Part shown: positions 1 through 10,734 of the stretch, piece by piece | Layout: every line of letters begins with the position of its first letter | How positions within the stretch are numbered: the first letter of the stretch is position 1 | Assembly: GCA_030704615.1 (NCBI GenBank) | Contig: CM060731.1 | Span: forward strand, 30,628,001-30,692,000 | Direction of reading: 5' to 3' | Source: Takakia lepidozioides | Taxonomy: Eukaryota > Streptophyta > Takakiopsida > Takakiales > Takakiaceae | Length of the DNA: 64,000 nucleotides | The notes under the pieces: generated by a model | Databases searched by the model: none | What the model was told of the DNA's origin: nothing | What the model saw: the letters and a program-made list of their open reading frames with translations, nothing else | Program-made: the position numbers and the translations under genes

Positions 1-297
1 GAGGGAGCTCGGTCGTGCTCATGCACGCTCAACTTGAGAGAGATGAGCCGCACAACTGACGAGCTCATGAAAATAAGATGGTTCAGGTGTCAAGCTAAAC
101 TTGACACCTGACTTAACACTTGAACTAATTCTAAGTATTAAATATAAATAACTAGATTTATTCTAGTTAGTTTCACACTGTGTTCATTTAACTTGACAGT
201 TGTCGTACGCATACGTATCGCTACACAACTACATCGTTGTCCAAACCACACCACATATATATGCACAATACAGTAGTCTGCCACAATCGCCCCCTTA
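1..297 (-). repeat. LTR (partial) and polypurine tract of DNMT element copy A
   Basis: In element orientation, a purine-rich tract at 297-286 is followed by an 85-bp module (285-201, TG...CA) and then a sequence rich in inverted repeats (198-1). The same order, with a two-base spacer between the modules, recurs at 37415-37854 (plus) and 63763-63317 (minus), each time just beyond the pol end of a DNMT element. This marks it as the 3' LTR. It runs off the left edge. Confidence 0.75.
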
Positions 298-542
298 GCT
301 GGTGGTTAGGTCCCTCTAACTCCAGATATCTATAAGATGTAATAGCCACAGCCGTACTAAGTCATTTATCACTGTCCCTATTGTACTCAAACTCTATAGA
401 CCAAGAGGCCGGGTACAAGAGTAGCCCCATCGTTAGTCGTCGTCTTGCAATCTGTGAACTTGAGCCAGGATCTCGTGTGTTGGTCTCCTAGTAGCTTGGC
501 CTTGCATTTTTTGTTAGTCTTCCATGGTTGTATCCACTCCCA

Positions 543-2326
543 CTATCCAATGCAATGCGGACATAACCAATCCCCATCAGGAACCATCTGAAGAGGTGGA
601 GTCAAGCATCCCATATGCCAACCTCTAGAGCATCGATCACACACCACCATGGTGGCTGCCCCTCTAGCAGACCCACACAACATGCACCTCAAACTTGCAG
701 GTACCATTGCCAGGTTTGGGTCAATCCTGCCATTGACATTCGGAAGGTGACATGGCGCGCAATTACGCACATGGTCCTTCTAATTCATGTCATCCCGACC
801 CTCCAAGATCAGGACGCTTGAGGGCAATACCTCTCGAACCCTCAAAATAACACGTCCTGCAGTCACATCCAGGGTCGTTGGAGCAGTCTGCTGCAGATAA
901 ACATAGTCACCAAGGTGAAATAATGGCAAAGTTCTCGAAAGCCATGGGCATGACTTTCTTGAACAAACTCCGCGCGCTGACCGCATGCACGTGCCCACAC
1001 GTCCGGATCGTCAAGATTGAGGACTACTACAGCCTCCCTGCGAATAGATGCAGACAAATCTGGCTCTCAGCCAAAGAGAAGGAAATAAGGCGAGAATGAG
1101 GCAAGTGATGTTTGCTTGCTGAACCTGTAGCCCATGGCTAACCAGGGTAGCTGAAGGTCCCAATCTCCAAGGTGTCCCTTCTGCAAACCATACTTGCGCA
1201 AACCCCTCTTAACCGTTTGCACAACCCTCTCTGCCAAGCCATCGGCCTCAGGATGATCCCGAGAAGTGGTGCGGTGGTCTATCAAGGCATTGTCACACAA
1301 CGCCTGAAACTCCCCCCAAGAACTCTCTCCCTTGATCCGTGAGTACCTCAGCTGGAGCACCGAATCGGCTAAGTACACGATCCAAGAATGCATACGCAGC
1401 TCCCTCACTAGTCTTATCAGGCAATGGAACCAAATCGATCCACTTGGAGAAGTGTTCCACCATCACCAACACGTACTTGTTGTGGCGCATGGTCAGTGGC
1501 AACGGCCTTGCGATGGTGTAGGAGCGTTGAATGAAGCACGCACCTTGTCACACACCATGCACCTAGCCACAAATTGTTGCATCTATGTGTGCATACCACG
1601 CCACGAATACTGCCTCTGCAGTAGACTATGAGTGCGTCGCACCCCAAAATGCCCCATCTCCTCATGAGCATGCTGCACTAACAGTGTCCGTTGTGTTGGG
1701 TGAGGCACAATCCTCACTCGACCATCCTCCCACATTCGGAGCAGGTGTGTCCCCTCCCACTTGAACCTCTTGGCTCGTTGTAGGATCCGATCCCTCTCCT
1801 TGGCAGTCATAGTGGCTGCCGTGTCTTCAGTGCGGAGATAGTCCAACACAGCTGAATCCTCATGTATATCTCTGGCGCCACCTTGCTCATTGTTGGCCTC
1901 AGGGTCCTCACACACTCGGTCTATAGTCATCCATGTTGTAGGTCCAACCTGGCCTTCCGCTGCCAAGATACACAAAAATGCAGATGCATGCCATCCGAGC
2001 ACCATCTCCTTGTCCGTCTCACCATGCCACCGAGCTCCAATGTCATCCTGCTGGCTCGTGCATGGATTGCGACTCAACTCATCCGCATCCCGATTGACTA
2101 GACCGGGTCGATGTACCACCTGCTAGAGTATGAGTGCCCACCGTGCAAGCTTTCCTATAAGCTTGTCTGACTCCATCAACCACTTGAGTGGCTGATGATC
2201 CGTGACAAGGGTGAAGAGATTGCCGTATAGATAGCACCTAAAGTCTGTCACGGCCCACACTGCAGCTAAGCACTCTCCCTCATATGAGCTATACTTAGCC
2301 TCTGCAGCGTTGTTCGAGCGGCTAGC
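543..2326 (-). pseudogene. RNase H end, integrase and PHD finger, DNMT element copy A
   Basis: Degraded 3' half of pol. Segments in order are RNase H C-terminus (2326-2123), linker and HHCC zinc region (2119-1583), rve integrase core in two overlapping frames (1502-1293 and 1408-1067), integrase C-terminal region (998-780) and a PHD finger (770-543). The PHD cysteines and histidine are all present: C-x2-C, then CDRC, then GWHMGC, then CPHC (686-552). Frameshifts near 2120, 1580, 1400, 1060 and 775 make it a pseudogene. Copy B (35619-37154) carries the same domains in one open frame, so the domain order is secure. Confidence 0.85.
552..686 (-). other. PHD finger domain at integrase C-terminus, copy A
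   Basis: C4HC3 zinc-finger spacing typical of PHD domains, with the family-typical GDWLCPHC ending. PHD fingers usually read histone H3 tails. Here the domain takes the place where chromoviruses carry a chromodomain, so a role in targeting integration is a reasonable inference. The C4HC3 residues are intact although the rest of this copy is broken. Confidence 0.85.
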
Positions 2327-2345
2327 CACTAGAAGCATTCGTGTC
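2327..2345 (+). repeat. Left terminal inverted repeat of CACTA element
   Basis: CACTAGAAGCATTCGTGTC, matched exactly by the reverse complement of 10713-10731. The flanking AGC at 2324-2326 is the target duplication. Confidence 0.95.
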
Positions 2346-3060
2346 ATTTACCACTAGGATAACGACTCATTTTGAGTCATAAAAGTCAAAAAACCGGGAT
2401 CGACTGGAAGTTATAAACGACTAGTTACAATAGACGTGGAAGTTGGGTCGGACATCCAATGATTGAAGTGGTAAAGGACGCAGACGCATGAACAACTGCT
2501 CAGCAATTATTGCGATTAATGCTGAAGAACCACGTGGCTTAACCAGGCGAGCTGCCCGTGTGTCTGACCTTTTGGGTTGACTTTAACTGTTCCCTCCCGA
2601 TGAATGGAGTGACTCACCAAAGCACGGTGACACATGGACGCGGACGTGGACGCGGATGTGGACGTCGACGTGGCGGCGGCGCGACGACCACCACTACTGC
2701 CACGTAGCCATGGGCCCGGGCGCCACGTGGTAGTCGACCAGATAACTTGTAGTGCTACATGCCCAGTGGTAACTGCGACTACGGAAGTCGGCGCAACCAC
2801 TGCTTTACTACTTTAAATGTGCTCGAAATTACTTGAACAATCACTCATAGTGGTTCATGCTTTGAAGTTTTGGTGTTTGTAGTGAGCACGCATGTAATGC
2901 CATACAAGAGAACTAATCATGTCATTAGAAACGTGAAAACAATGAAAGACATGTCATGAAACAAAACGAAATGAAAATGAAATGAAAATGAAATGAATCT
3001 GTAGAAAACTCAAAGAGCTTATGGTACAAAATGAAAAACCAAAGTCAAAAAACAGCAAGC
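2346..3060. other. CACTA left subterminal region, no gene seen
   Basis: Contains short recurring GTCG/CGAC-containing words, a CG-rich patch of repeated GGACG words (2636-2690) and an AAATG-type microsatellite (2965-2998). Short repeated motifs below the termini are usual in CACTA elements, where the transposase binds. No coding potential recognised; the small open frames here are low-complexity. Confidence 0.5.
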
Positions 3061-3084
3061 TACTACTGCTCTGGGGATTGCCTA

Positions 3085-3625
3085 CGGGTCAAGGCCTCGT
3101 GCAGGTAAGCTGCCAAGCAATTGTGATCCTCATAATGCAAGACTCAGTGACAGATTGAGTCTCATGGAATAGACCTACCCATGCAGGTTTCTTATAGCTA
3201 TTGATCCACAGGGAATCATAGGTAATCTTGTGCTTGAGATATGGCCCTCTTGGATGAATCTGGACCCACACTCTCTTTGCTCCTTCAGCTACCCATGCCT
3301 CTGTACAAATTATGCATTCATCCTTGTCTTGCTGCTAGTAGCTGACAATGACAGCCTATATTTATTCTAGGAAACACCCAACTCAGCTTCTCACACTAGT
3401 TCCTATGCTGAATGCGTCTGCTACTCTATGGAATTTAACAGGCATTCACCTTTTTGCCTCGGTTGTCCCATCATTGACTGGGGCAGAAAAGTATTCATTC
3501 CACAGCTTCTCCTCATCTTTGTTACTTGTTTTTTTATACTTTCATGTTGTCACATTGGCAATATCATGTCAAAGTCACTCCAAACTAGATTCACTCAACC
3601 AGCTAACTTGCAAAATTCAACATAG
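3085..3625 (-). pseudogene. Captured OSB-like PDF-motif fragment, copy 1
   Basis: Minus-strand fragment resembling the PDF motif of plant organellar single-strand DNA-binding proteins. The left half gives WVQIHPRGP...LWINSYKKPAWVG (3271-3170) and the right half a degraded WNEYFSAP (about 3505-3480). In OSB proteins this roughly 50-residue motif binds single-stranded DNA in mitochondria or plastids. Here the halves are separated and out of frame, so nothing functional is expected. The same unit recurs at 4370-5165, 5290-5720, 6590-7100 and 9840-9990. Confidence 0.5.
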
Positions 3626-3639
3626 AAATTGAGGGCCGA

Positions 3640-4365
3640 CTCTGATAAGAGGGAAATACAAGGTGAAATGTGTTGAAGAAGATGGAGGATTGTTATTTTG
3701 TCAGCCATCAGCCATTAGCCATCAGCCATCAGTATGACGTGGACACACGAAAAATGGCCGCGTGGCAAAGGGTCGTCCAAAATATTTTTCTCGAGCTGCC
3801 CATAAATCCAAAACTGAATGATAGTCGTTTTCCAATAGGAAATGAATGAGAACAACACTATATTGCTTGTCAACATCGGATAACTAACGTCGAGACCTAA
3901 CAAGATAAGATACAAAACCTTTAATTATCACAGAAGGCTGGCAAAGGCGGGGTATGAGTTGTGGACTTGAAGGACAACAGTCGCAGGCTAGATGGCCGCG
4001 GAGAACACCTTCGTTGGCCAAAGGTGGAGGATGAAGAAGATGATTGGGATGAAGTTAGGAAAAATGAAAATTTTCGGTTTATTATTATTATTATTATTAA
4101 CATTGCTATATCATCCTCCACCTTCGATGGACGAAGGTTCGGGGTGAAGTGGGGAAAAATGATAATTTTCGGAAGCACCATGGTTGAGCGAATGTTGTCA
4201 CCTTCGTTAGTCAAAGGTGCAGTTTTTGGGCAGGTTCGTTGGGCAGGGGCAAATGTTCATGCTGACCTTCGTCACTGATGGAATTGAGCTGTTTACTGAC
4301 AGAATATGAGCTCTCAAGAAGATGCCTTCATTAGCAGTGTCTGATTTTATAAATTGTGTTGCTGC
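3640..4365. other. CACTA internal spacer, no gene seen
   Basis: Holds a short CCATCAGCCATTAG-type tandem (3704-3732), a TTA microsatellite (4078-4100) and two partly complementary CCTTCG-rich blocks (4008-4035 and 4110-4140) that could pair as a hairpin. No coding similarity recognised. Confidence 0.4.
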
Positions 4366-4369
4366 TGCC

Positions 4370-5165
4370 AGTTGACCATCTACCCATGCAGGTTTCTTGT
4401 AGCTACAGAGTCAATCTGGAGCTTGAAGCCCGGCCCTCTTGGATGAATTTGCACCCACACTCTATCCTTGCTCCTTCAACTATCCATGCCTCTGCACAAA
4501 TCATGCATATATCATTGCCTTGCTGCTAGCAGCTGACGATGACAGCCTAGATTTGTTCTAGCAAACACCCCAACTCTACTTGGAAAAACAGACTGAAATG
4601 TGTTGAGGAAGATGCCTTCATTAGCAGCACCTCATTCTATCAACAGTTGCACTACCGCTACTGTTTCCACTTGCAACAATTGACCATCTACTCCAGCTGA
4701 TTTCTTGTAGCTATTGATCCCTCAGCCTGAACCTGAACATGAATCTGGACCTTTATCCCTAGTCCCTCAGCTATCCCCGGTCCTTCAGCTATCCCTGCCC
4801 GTGCACAGATCATGAACACATCCCTCAGCCTTGCTGCTAGCAGCTGACACTGACGGCGTGAAGTTCTTCCAGAAAACATCCCAACCTTGTACTTAACAGT
4901 ATTTCCAACTCTGAACTGCAACTACTTCTCTCTGTAGTCCAACAAGCACTCACATTTTTGTCTCCATTGTCCCCCCACTGACTGGGGTCGGAAAAGTGTT
5001 CATTCCAAAGCTTCTCTTCATCTTGTTATCTGTTTTTGGGTACTTTTCTGCTACCACATCAGCAGTAACTTGTCAAAGTTACTCCAAACCACCCCACATC
5101 CACCCAACAAGCTAACTTACAGCATTCAATATGTAAATTCAGGGCTGAGTCTGATGAGAAGGCAA
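4370..5165 (-). pseudogene. Captured OSB-like PDF-motif fragments, copy 2 (two partial pieces)
   Basis: Two overlapping partial repeats of the unit described at 3085-3625. The best preserved part reads LWNEHFSDPSQWGDN on the minus strand at about 5015-4968, matching the WWDNR half of the OSB PDF motif. Other parts, such as a third start of the unit at 4370-4565, are shortened. No open frame spans the unit. Confidence 0.5.
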
Positions 5166-5289
5166 AATAGGCTAGGTCAAAGAAGAAGGTGCCCTCACCA
5201 CATTGTCCTCGACCTTGTGTCATGATCCATGGAGGATTTGACTGACCATGCACCCAAGAGGACCTCTTGTGTGTGCGAGGTGTGTGCAG

Positions 5290-5720
5290 CTTCCACAGGG
5301 AATTGTAGGCGATCTATAGCTTGAAATCCGGCCCTCTTGGATGAATATGGACCCACACTACTCCCTGCTCCTTCAGCTATCCATGCCTCTGCACAAATCA
5401 TGCATACATCCTTGCCTTGATGCTAGCAGCTGACAATAACACCCTAGAATTGTTCCAGCAAACACCCCAACCCTACTTATCGCACTAGTTCTTATGCTGA
5501 CTTTGCTTCCAACAGGCATTGATCACCTTTTTGCCTGGATTGTTCCACCATTGAATGGGGTCGGAAACGTATTCATTCCAGAGATTCTCCACATCTCTAT
5601 TATCTGTTTTTCAATACTTTCTTGTCGACCACATTGGCAGTAACATGTCAAAATCACTCCAACACCACCATAGATCCACCAACGAGCTAACTTGCAGAAT
5701 TCAACATGAAAATTTAGGGA
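5290..5720 (-). pseudogene. Captured OSB-like PDF-motif fragment, copy 3
   Basis: Another degenerate repeat of the OSB-like unit. LWNEYVSDPIQWWNNP can be read on the minus strand near 5580-5533, and the other half of the motif near 5350-5290 is heavily altered. Upstream sequence (5165-5250) continues the same repeat family, which also occurs at 63033-63230. Confidence 0.5.
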
Positions 5721-5849
5721 CGACTATGATAGCAGGGGAAAACAGGGTGAAATATGTCAAGAAGAAGGTACATTCATTAGCAGTGGGCCTTGTTCTATCA
5801 ATTGTGTTGCTGCCGTTGTTGTTTCCAGTTGACCATCTACCCACTTGTA

Positions 5850-6360
5850 GCGGCTGTGCTATTGAAGAAGGTGCCCCCCTTCCCCCATCATTTGATCATA
5901 GGTCTCCAAAGCCTCCATACCATGTCCCTGTTGTGCATATCCTACAAGCATCGCGTTCCATGACACCACATTTGGTTCAGCCATAAGGTTGAAAACTCCC
6001 TTCGCATCCTTAATGCACCCACATTTGGCATAGACGTCCACCAGGGCAGTGTTCAGCATGACATCTGGTACAATTCCAGCTTGACGATGTAACCATGGAC
6101 CTCTTTCCCCTTTTCCAGAGGTCCCGGGCTTGCACACGCATTGCAAACATAAGCGTGATGTGGTTGGGCTTCACCCTTTTGCGTAGCATTTGCTCATAGA
6201 TTGCCAAAGCATTCCTACCACACCCATGCTTGGTAAATCCTGCCAACATTATATTCCACGTGATCAAAGATCGTTGAGGCATTCTGTAGTCTAAATCTTG
6301 GCGAGTATCCATGATGCTCCCGCACTTAACATACATGTTGACAGGGTGTTGAGTAGAAAA
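5850..6360 (-). pseudogene. Captured PPR protein fragment, copy 1
   Basis: Minus-strand fragment of a PLS-class pentatricopeptide repeat protein. Typical phrases are MYVKCGSIMDTRQ and LITWNIMLAGFTKHG (6336-6230), then VDVYAKCGCIKDAKGVF and VVSWNAMLVGYAQQGHG (6050-5925). PPR proteins bind organellar RNA. The repeats lie in two frames and the ends are missing, so this is a decayed captured piece. It sits next to an OSB-like unit (6590-7100), and the linking sequence (6365-6580) recurs near 8570-8720 and 9725-9830, so the captured block was copied more than once. Confidence 0.8.
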
Positions 6361-6589
6361 ACATTTGGCATAAATCCACTTTGGATAATGTGAGTGTGCA
6401 CCTGATTCCAGCTTCCAGACCTAGAGCCTTTGTCAGGCTGCATGCCTCACAAAGCATCTTCACATGCCCCGCAGAAGAGGCATTGTGGACTCCCTCTCTT
6501 GATCCTCTTTCAGAAGCTGTGGTCATGGTTGAGGTACCTGATTTTATCAACTGTGCCGCTGCAGCTGCTGCCTTTAGTTGACCACCTAC

Positions 6590-7100
6590 CCATTTAGGTT
6601 TCTTGTACCTATTGATCCACATGGAATCACAAGTAATCTGGAGCTTGAAGTCCGGCCCTCTTAGATGAATCTGGACCCACACTCTATCCCTTCTCCTTCA
6701 GCTATCCATGCCTCTGCACAAATCATGCATTCATCTTTGCCTTTGCTGCTAGCAGCTGATAATGACAACCTAGGAAACACCCAATCACACTAGTTCCTAT
6801 GCTGATTGCGTCTGCTACTCTCTGTCATCTAATAGGCATTCAACTTTTTGCCTCGGTTGTCCCACCATTCACTTGGGTCAACAAAGTATTCATTCCACAC
6901 CTTCTCCTCATCTCTGTTATCTATTTTGGATACTTTCCTGCTGCCACATCGGCAGGTACTTATCATAGTCATTCCAAACCACCACAGATCCACCCAACAA
7001 GCTAACTTACAGAATTCAATATGCATCTCAGGGCCGAGTCTGATGAGAGGGAAAATCAGGCTGAAATAGGTCGAAGAAGAAGGTGCCCTCACCACATTGT
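6590..7100 (-). pseudogene. Captured OSB-like PDF-motif fragment, copy 4 (best preserved)
   Basis: Most readable copy of the unit. VWNEYFVDPSEWWDNRGKK (about 6900-6844) and WVQIHLRGPDFKLQIT...NRYKKPKWVGGQ (6680-6580) together match the OSB PDF motif, including the PDF tripeptide for which it is named. The two halves are separated by roughly 150 bp of non-matching sequence, possibly an intron remnant or an insertion. Its 5' part is repeated almost exactly at 7100-7195. Family assignment rests on remembered motif features and needs a profile search. Confidence 0.6.
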
Positions 7101-7195
7101 CCTTGACAATTCAATATGCATCTCAGGGCTGAGTCTGATGAGAGGGAAAAACAGGCTGAAATAGGTCAAAGAAGAAGGTACCCTCACCACATTCT

Positions 7196-8540
7196 CCAAG
7201 GCCTCCATACCACGCCCCTGCTGTGCACACCCTGCAAGCATCGTGTTCCACGTGATCCATCGGTGGTAAAAAGTTGCGCTTCTCGCCATTCGTCGTATTT
7301 TCGCTACAGACATATTTTGTGGTATATTTGGAAATCAAATTCCCGGTGATGGCTCTGGGGTCTTTGACCCTGCCACTGAATCATAGGTTGTCCGGAGTCC
7401 CCTCCAGTTGTCCCGCACTGCTAACAAGTCCACGCTTTGCCGTTTGAAGTCGTCCTGACCTGTTGTCGTTCCGATGCGGCCAATTGCTTTGTTGCGATAT
7501 TTCATCGCTATACATGTCGCTTCCACCAATTGCCAAGCTCCTCGCCGTGTGTTCCTACTGGACTTGAAAGGCGGGAGAAAAGAGAGATCGCAATCTGGGA
7601 CTGGAACAGTCGTCCTGTATTGTTTGAACAGGATTATCTCGCCATTTCTGGTACCGAATTGGCAGCCTAATATACTGTCGATGCAGCTGGCTACCTTCAT
7701 CCCCTGTCATTTCTCCTGCGATGTGTGACTGGAAGTGTTATCACAATTCCTACATGTTACATCTGTTTCGGATTGGGGTTTAGAGCAGCATAGTATCTTC
7801 TACCATTATATCAATACCGTGGTTGGTAGAAACTATAAACCCACCAAATGGCTCCTGGACTGTCATTAAGTACCTCACACCCAAAACACAATGTTTGGAC
7901 AAGAGTACAGCTCTCTCTACCCTTATGATCCCCTCAGTGTGGCTGGCAATTATTGCTCTTCACTCTTCCAGACGGGACCGCGTGCTTGATAAGCACCCTT
8001 CCACATTGAGGAGTATATTTTAAATGTTTGCACATGCAAGATCTCTGTTAAAACGTCACTCAGACAGCGCAATAAACTGAAAGAAAATAGACACACCAGG
8101 TATGTCAGAAATTTAAGCAGACAAGCAAGCTGATGGAAGGAGGAGAAGGGTGTCGATAAATTTTTTGCATGAACATACAGGGAACTTCTTGGACCACGAT
8201 TTCTGCTGGGATGGGTCAAGGACAATCTCAAGCCTAAAATGCTCCAATTCAAACAACCAGGAAGAGCACAAATAGAGATGGACATTACCTTGCTTTGGTA
8301 TCCCTCGAGGCCAACATCATAGCCATCAGTTGGAATGATCTGGGGCCCCGCATGGCCAAGCCGGGTACCCATTTCAGCTCCACAGACAAGCGCGTTAATC
8401 TACTGAAGGATGTGAAGTTTCCCGCCCCCTCCCTGCAAGAAGAAGACAGGGCATAGCCTCTCCGGCGAGCTCGGAGAACAGCAGAGCTCGCTCCCATCCC
8501 CGGGACAGAGGGACCCTCCATCTAAAACCTCCCGTGATGT
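7196..8540. other. CACTA internal region with unidentified coding-like pieces
   Basis: A minus-strand frame at 7700-7335 (121 codons) and a possible captured exon near 8400-8288, reading AGPQIIPTDGYDVGLEGYQSK before a GT donor, are the only coding-like stretches. I do not recognise either. The rest shows no gene. Confidence 0.35.
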
Positions 8541-9760
8541 GTTTCAAAGAAGAAGACAATTGCCCTCGGCATTCAAAAACACTAGAGGTTTCTGCCAGAA
8601 GAGGCATTGTGGACTCCCTCTCTTGATCCTCTTCCAGAAGTTGTGGTCATGGTTGAGGTGCCTGATTTTATCAACTGTGCCACTGCAGCAGCTGCCTTTG
8701 GCGATGCAACCATGCACCTCTTTGCATCTGGTAATCTGACAGGCATTCACCTTGGTACAATTCCAGCTCAACCATGCACCTCTTTGCATCTGGTAATCTG
8801 ACAGGCATTCACCTTGGTACAAATTCCAGCTCTGAAGAAGTCGCCATGGACCTCTTTCCCATTTTCCCGAGCTGCCAGGGCAGTGTTCATAATAACATTT
8901 GGTACAACTCCAGCTTTGATGATACCCCATGCACCTCTTTGCCCTTGTCCAGGGCTTGATGCACCCACATTTTGCATACATGTCCACCAGGGTATGGTTC
9001 AGATGACATTTGGTACAATTCCAGCTCTGAAGATGTCGCCATGGACCTCTTTCCCCTTTTCCAGAGCTGGCACAGCAGTGTTCAGAATGACATTTGGTAC
9101 AATTCTAGCTTTGATGACATGCACCTCTTTGCCCTTGTCCAGGGCTGTTAGGCTTGCACAAGCATTGCAAATGCACACAAACATGATGTGGTCGGGCTTT
9201 ACCCCTTCCCCCATCATTTGATCATAGGTCTCCAAAGCCTCCATCCCACGTCCCTGTTGTGCATACCCTGCAAGCATCGCACTCCATGACACCACATCTC
9301 GTTCAGCCATAGTGTCGAAAACTCCCTTTGCATCCTCAATGCATCCACATTTGGCATACATGTCCAGGTCAGGGCAGTGTATCTGATGCAATTCCAGCTT
9401 TGACCGATGTCACCATGGACCTCTTAATTCCCCTTTTCTAAGCTTGCACACGCATTGCAAACACATACAAACGTGAAATCATCCATGATGCTCCCCTTAA
9501 CATACATGTTGACAAGGTTGTTGAGTAGAAAAACGTTCGGCGTGAATCCACTTTGGACAATGTGAGTGCGCACCTGCTTTCCAGCTTCCAAGCCTTTCAT
9601 CTTGATGTACTTATGCAAGAGACACACATTCGTATCTACATCTGCTAGTATGCCTCCTTGGTTTAAAGTCTATAGAGCCTCTTTCAGTCTGCTTGCCTCA
9701 TAAAGCATCTTCACATGCCCATAAGTGCCAGAAGAGGCATTGTGGACTTCCTCTCTTGAT
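8540..9760 (-). pseudogene. Captured PPR protein fragments, copy 2
   Basis: Longer and more scrambled PPR capture on the minus strand. The best part (9391-8999) contains DMYAKCGCIEDAKGVFDTMA, VVSWSAMLAGYAQQGRGMEA and GVKPDHIMFVCICNACASL, i.e. about two repeats in one frame. A preceding piece (9627-9424) has GLEAGKQVRTHIVQSGF, typical of the repeat that opens such proteins. To the left, the leader GKEVHG and DMYAKCGCI blocks recur several times (8987-8700), showing local duplication. Not expressible as a PPR protein. Confidence 0.8.
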
Positions 9761-9839
9761 CCTCATCTAGAAGTTGTGGTCATGGTTGAGGTGCCTGATT
9801 TTATCAACTGTGCCGCTACAGCTGCCGCTTCCAGCTGAC

Positions 9840-9990
9840 CATCTACCCGTGGAGGTTTCTTGTAGCTATCCTTCACAGGGAACCATAGGTGTGGAGCTTG
9901 AAATCCGATCCTCTTGGATGAATATGGACCCACACTCTATCATGCTCCTTCAGCTATCACTGCCTCTGCATGCATCATGCCCCCGTGCTG
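9840..9990 (-). pseudogene. Captured OSB-like fragment, copy 5 (short)
   Basis: About 150 bp of the same unit as 6590-6740: the stretch around the YKKP and GPDF half and its downstream leader. Too short and mutated to read as protein, but nucleotide similarity to the other copies is clear by eye. Confidence 0.45.
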
Positions 9991-10712
9991 CCCCCTTTTA
10001 CCAGGCAACAAGTTCCCAACCAGGGCCTCATGAGAAACACAGTCTTTCAGTTTTATGTTTATGGTGGTAATGACAACCATCCTTGCCTTGCTGCCAATGC
10101 GATCAGCGCACTCCGCCACACCACATCTGGCCACAGTCGAACACTACCTTTGCATCTTCAATGCTCCCGCATTCGGCATACATGTCCACTAGGGCGGTGT
10201 TCAGAATGACATACCCTACAATTCCAGCTTTCACGATGTCACCGTGGACCTTCCATGTCACTTCCAGGTGGAGGCAGTACATATTAAAATATCTATTCCC
10301 CCAAGGCCAGATTTTGTTTGCCTATTCTTGTGAAACACACGTCAGCAAATGTGCCCCCGAATCACGGGTGCAATCAATGCGCAGTGGTTCATGGAGTCGT
10401 TGAGTCGACTACATATTCAATTTAATGAATAAATATTTTTATTCCATTAATCGAATTAGGAATGAAAATTTCTAGTCGCATGTGCAGTAATTAGAACCAC
10501 TTGTAATTTCCACTTTTTCAAATTTTATGTATTTATGCAATTAATTAAATAGCCCGAATTGTTGCTACGACTCCGGAGTCGTTGACCCCACTTCTGTCCA
10601 CCGTCTGAAATGCCCCCGTGGGCCCACATTGTCCGTTTCGACTTTCCAGTAATCCCGCTTACTGCCAAGTGGTTCCCGGAGTGGTTGGCGGATACCCAGT
10701 CGATTCGGAAAA
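9991..10712. other. CACTA right part and subterminal region, no gene seen
   Basis: A last PPR-derived remnant is visible near 10130-10250 (CATACATGTCCACTAGGG also occurs in the PPR copies). From about 10400 the sequence is AT-rich with repeated GGAGTCGTTGA words (10391-10402 and 10573-10584), likely subterminal transposase-binding repeats. No open frame of note. Confidence 0.4.
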
Positions 10713-10731
10713 GACACGAATGCTTCTAGTG
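10713..10731 (-). repeat. Right terminal inverted repeat of CACTA element
   Basis: Exact 19-bp inverted match to 2327-2345, followed by target duplication AGC (10732-10734). Confidence 0.95.
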
Positions 10732-10734
10732 AGC

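Larger units (their letters stand above)
2327..10731. mobile_element. CACTA-type DNA transposon with captured gene fragments
   Basis: 8405-bp insertion in the RNase H region of DNMT element copy A. Ends are perfect 19-bp inverted repeats beginning CACTA (2327-2345 and 10713-10731). They are flanked by the 3-bp duplication AGC (2324-2326 and 10732-10734), and removing the insertion rejoins the RNase H sequence. CACTA ends plus a 3-bp duplication are diagnostic of the CACTA (En/Spm, CMC) superfamily. I see no transposase in any frame, so it is non-autonomous. The interior holds repeated, decayed fragments of an OSB-like gene and a PPR gene, all read on the minus strand, plus unidentified sequence. 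This is a Pack-type element that took up host gene pieces. Confidence 0.93.

Noticed and set aside
2630-2816. Asp/Val repeat protein from the GGACG-rich patch
   Set aside because: Short low-complexity sequence in a subterminal CACTA region, no start context or homology.
5850-9760. Working PPR gene
   Set aside because: Repeats are out of frame, duplicated and lie between CACTA ends.
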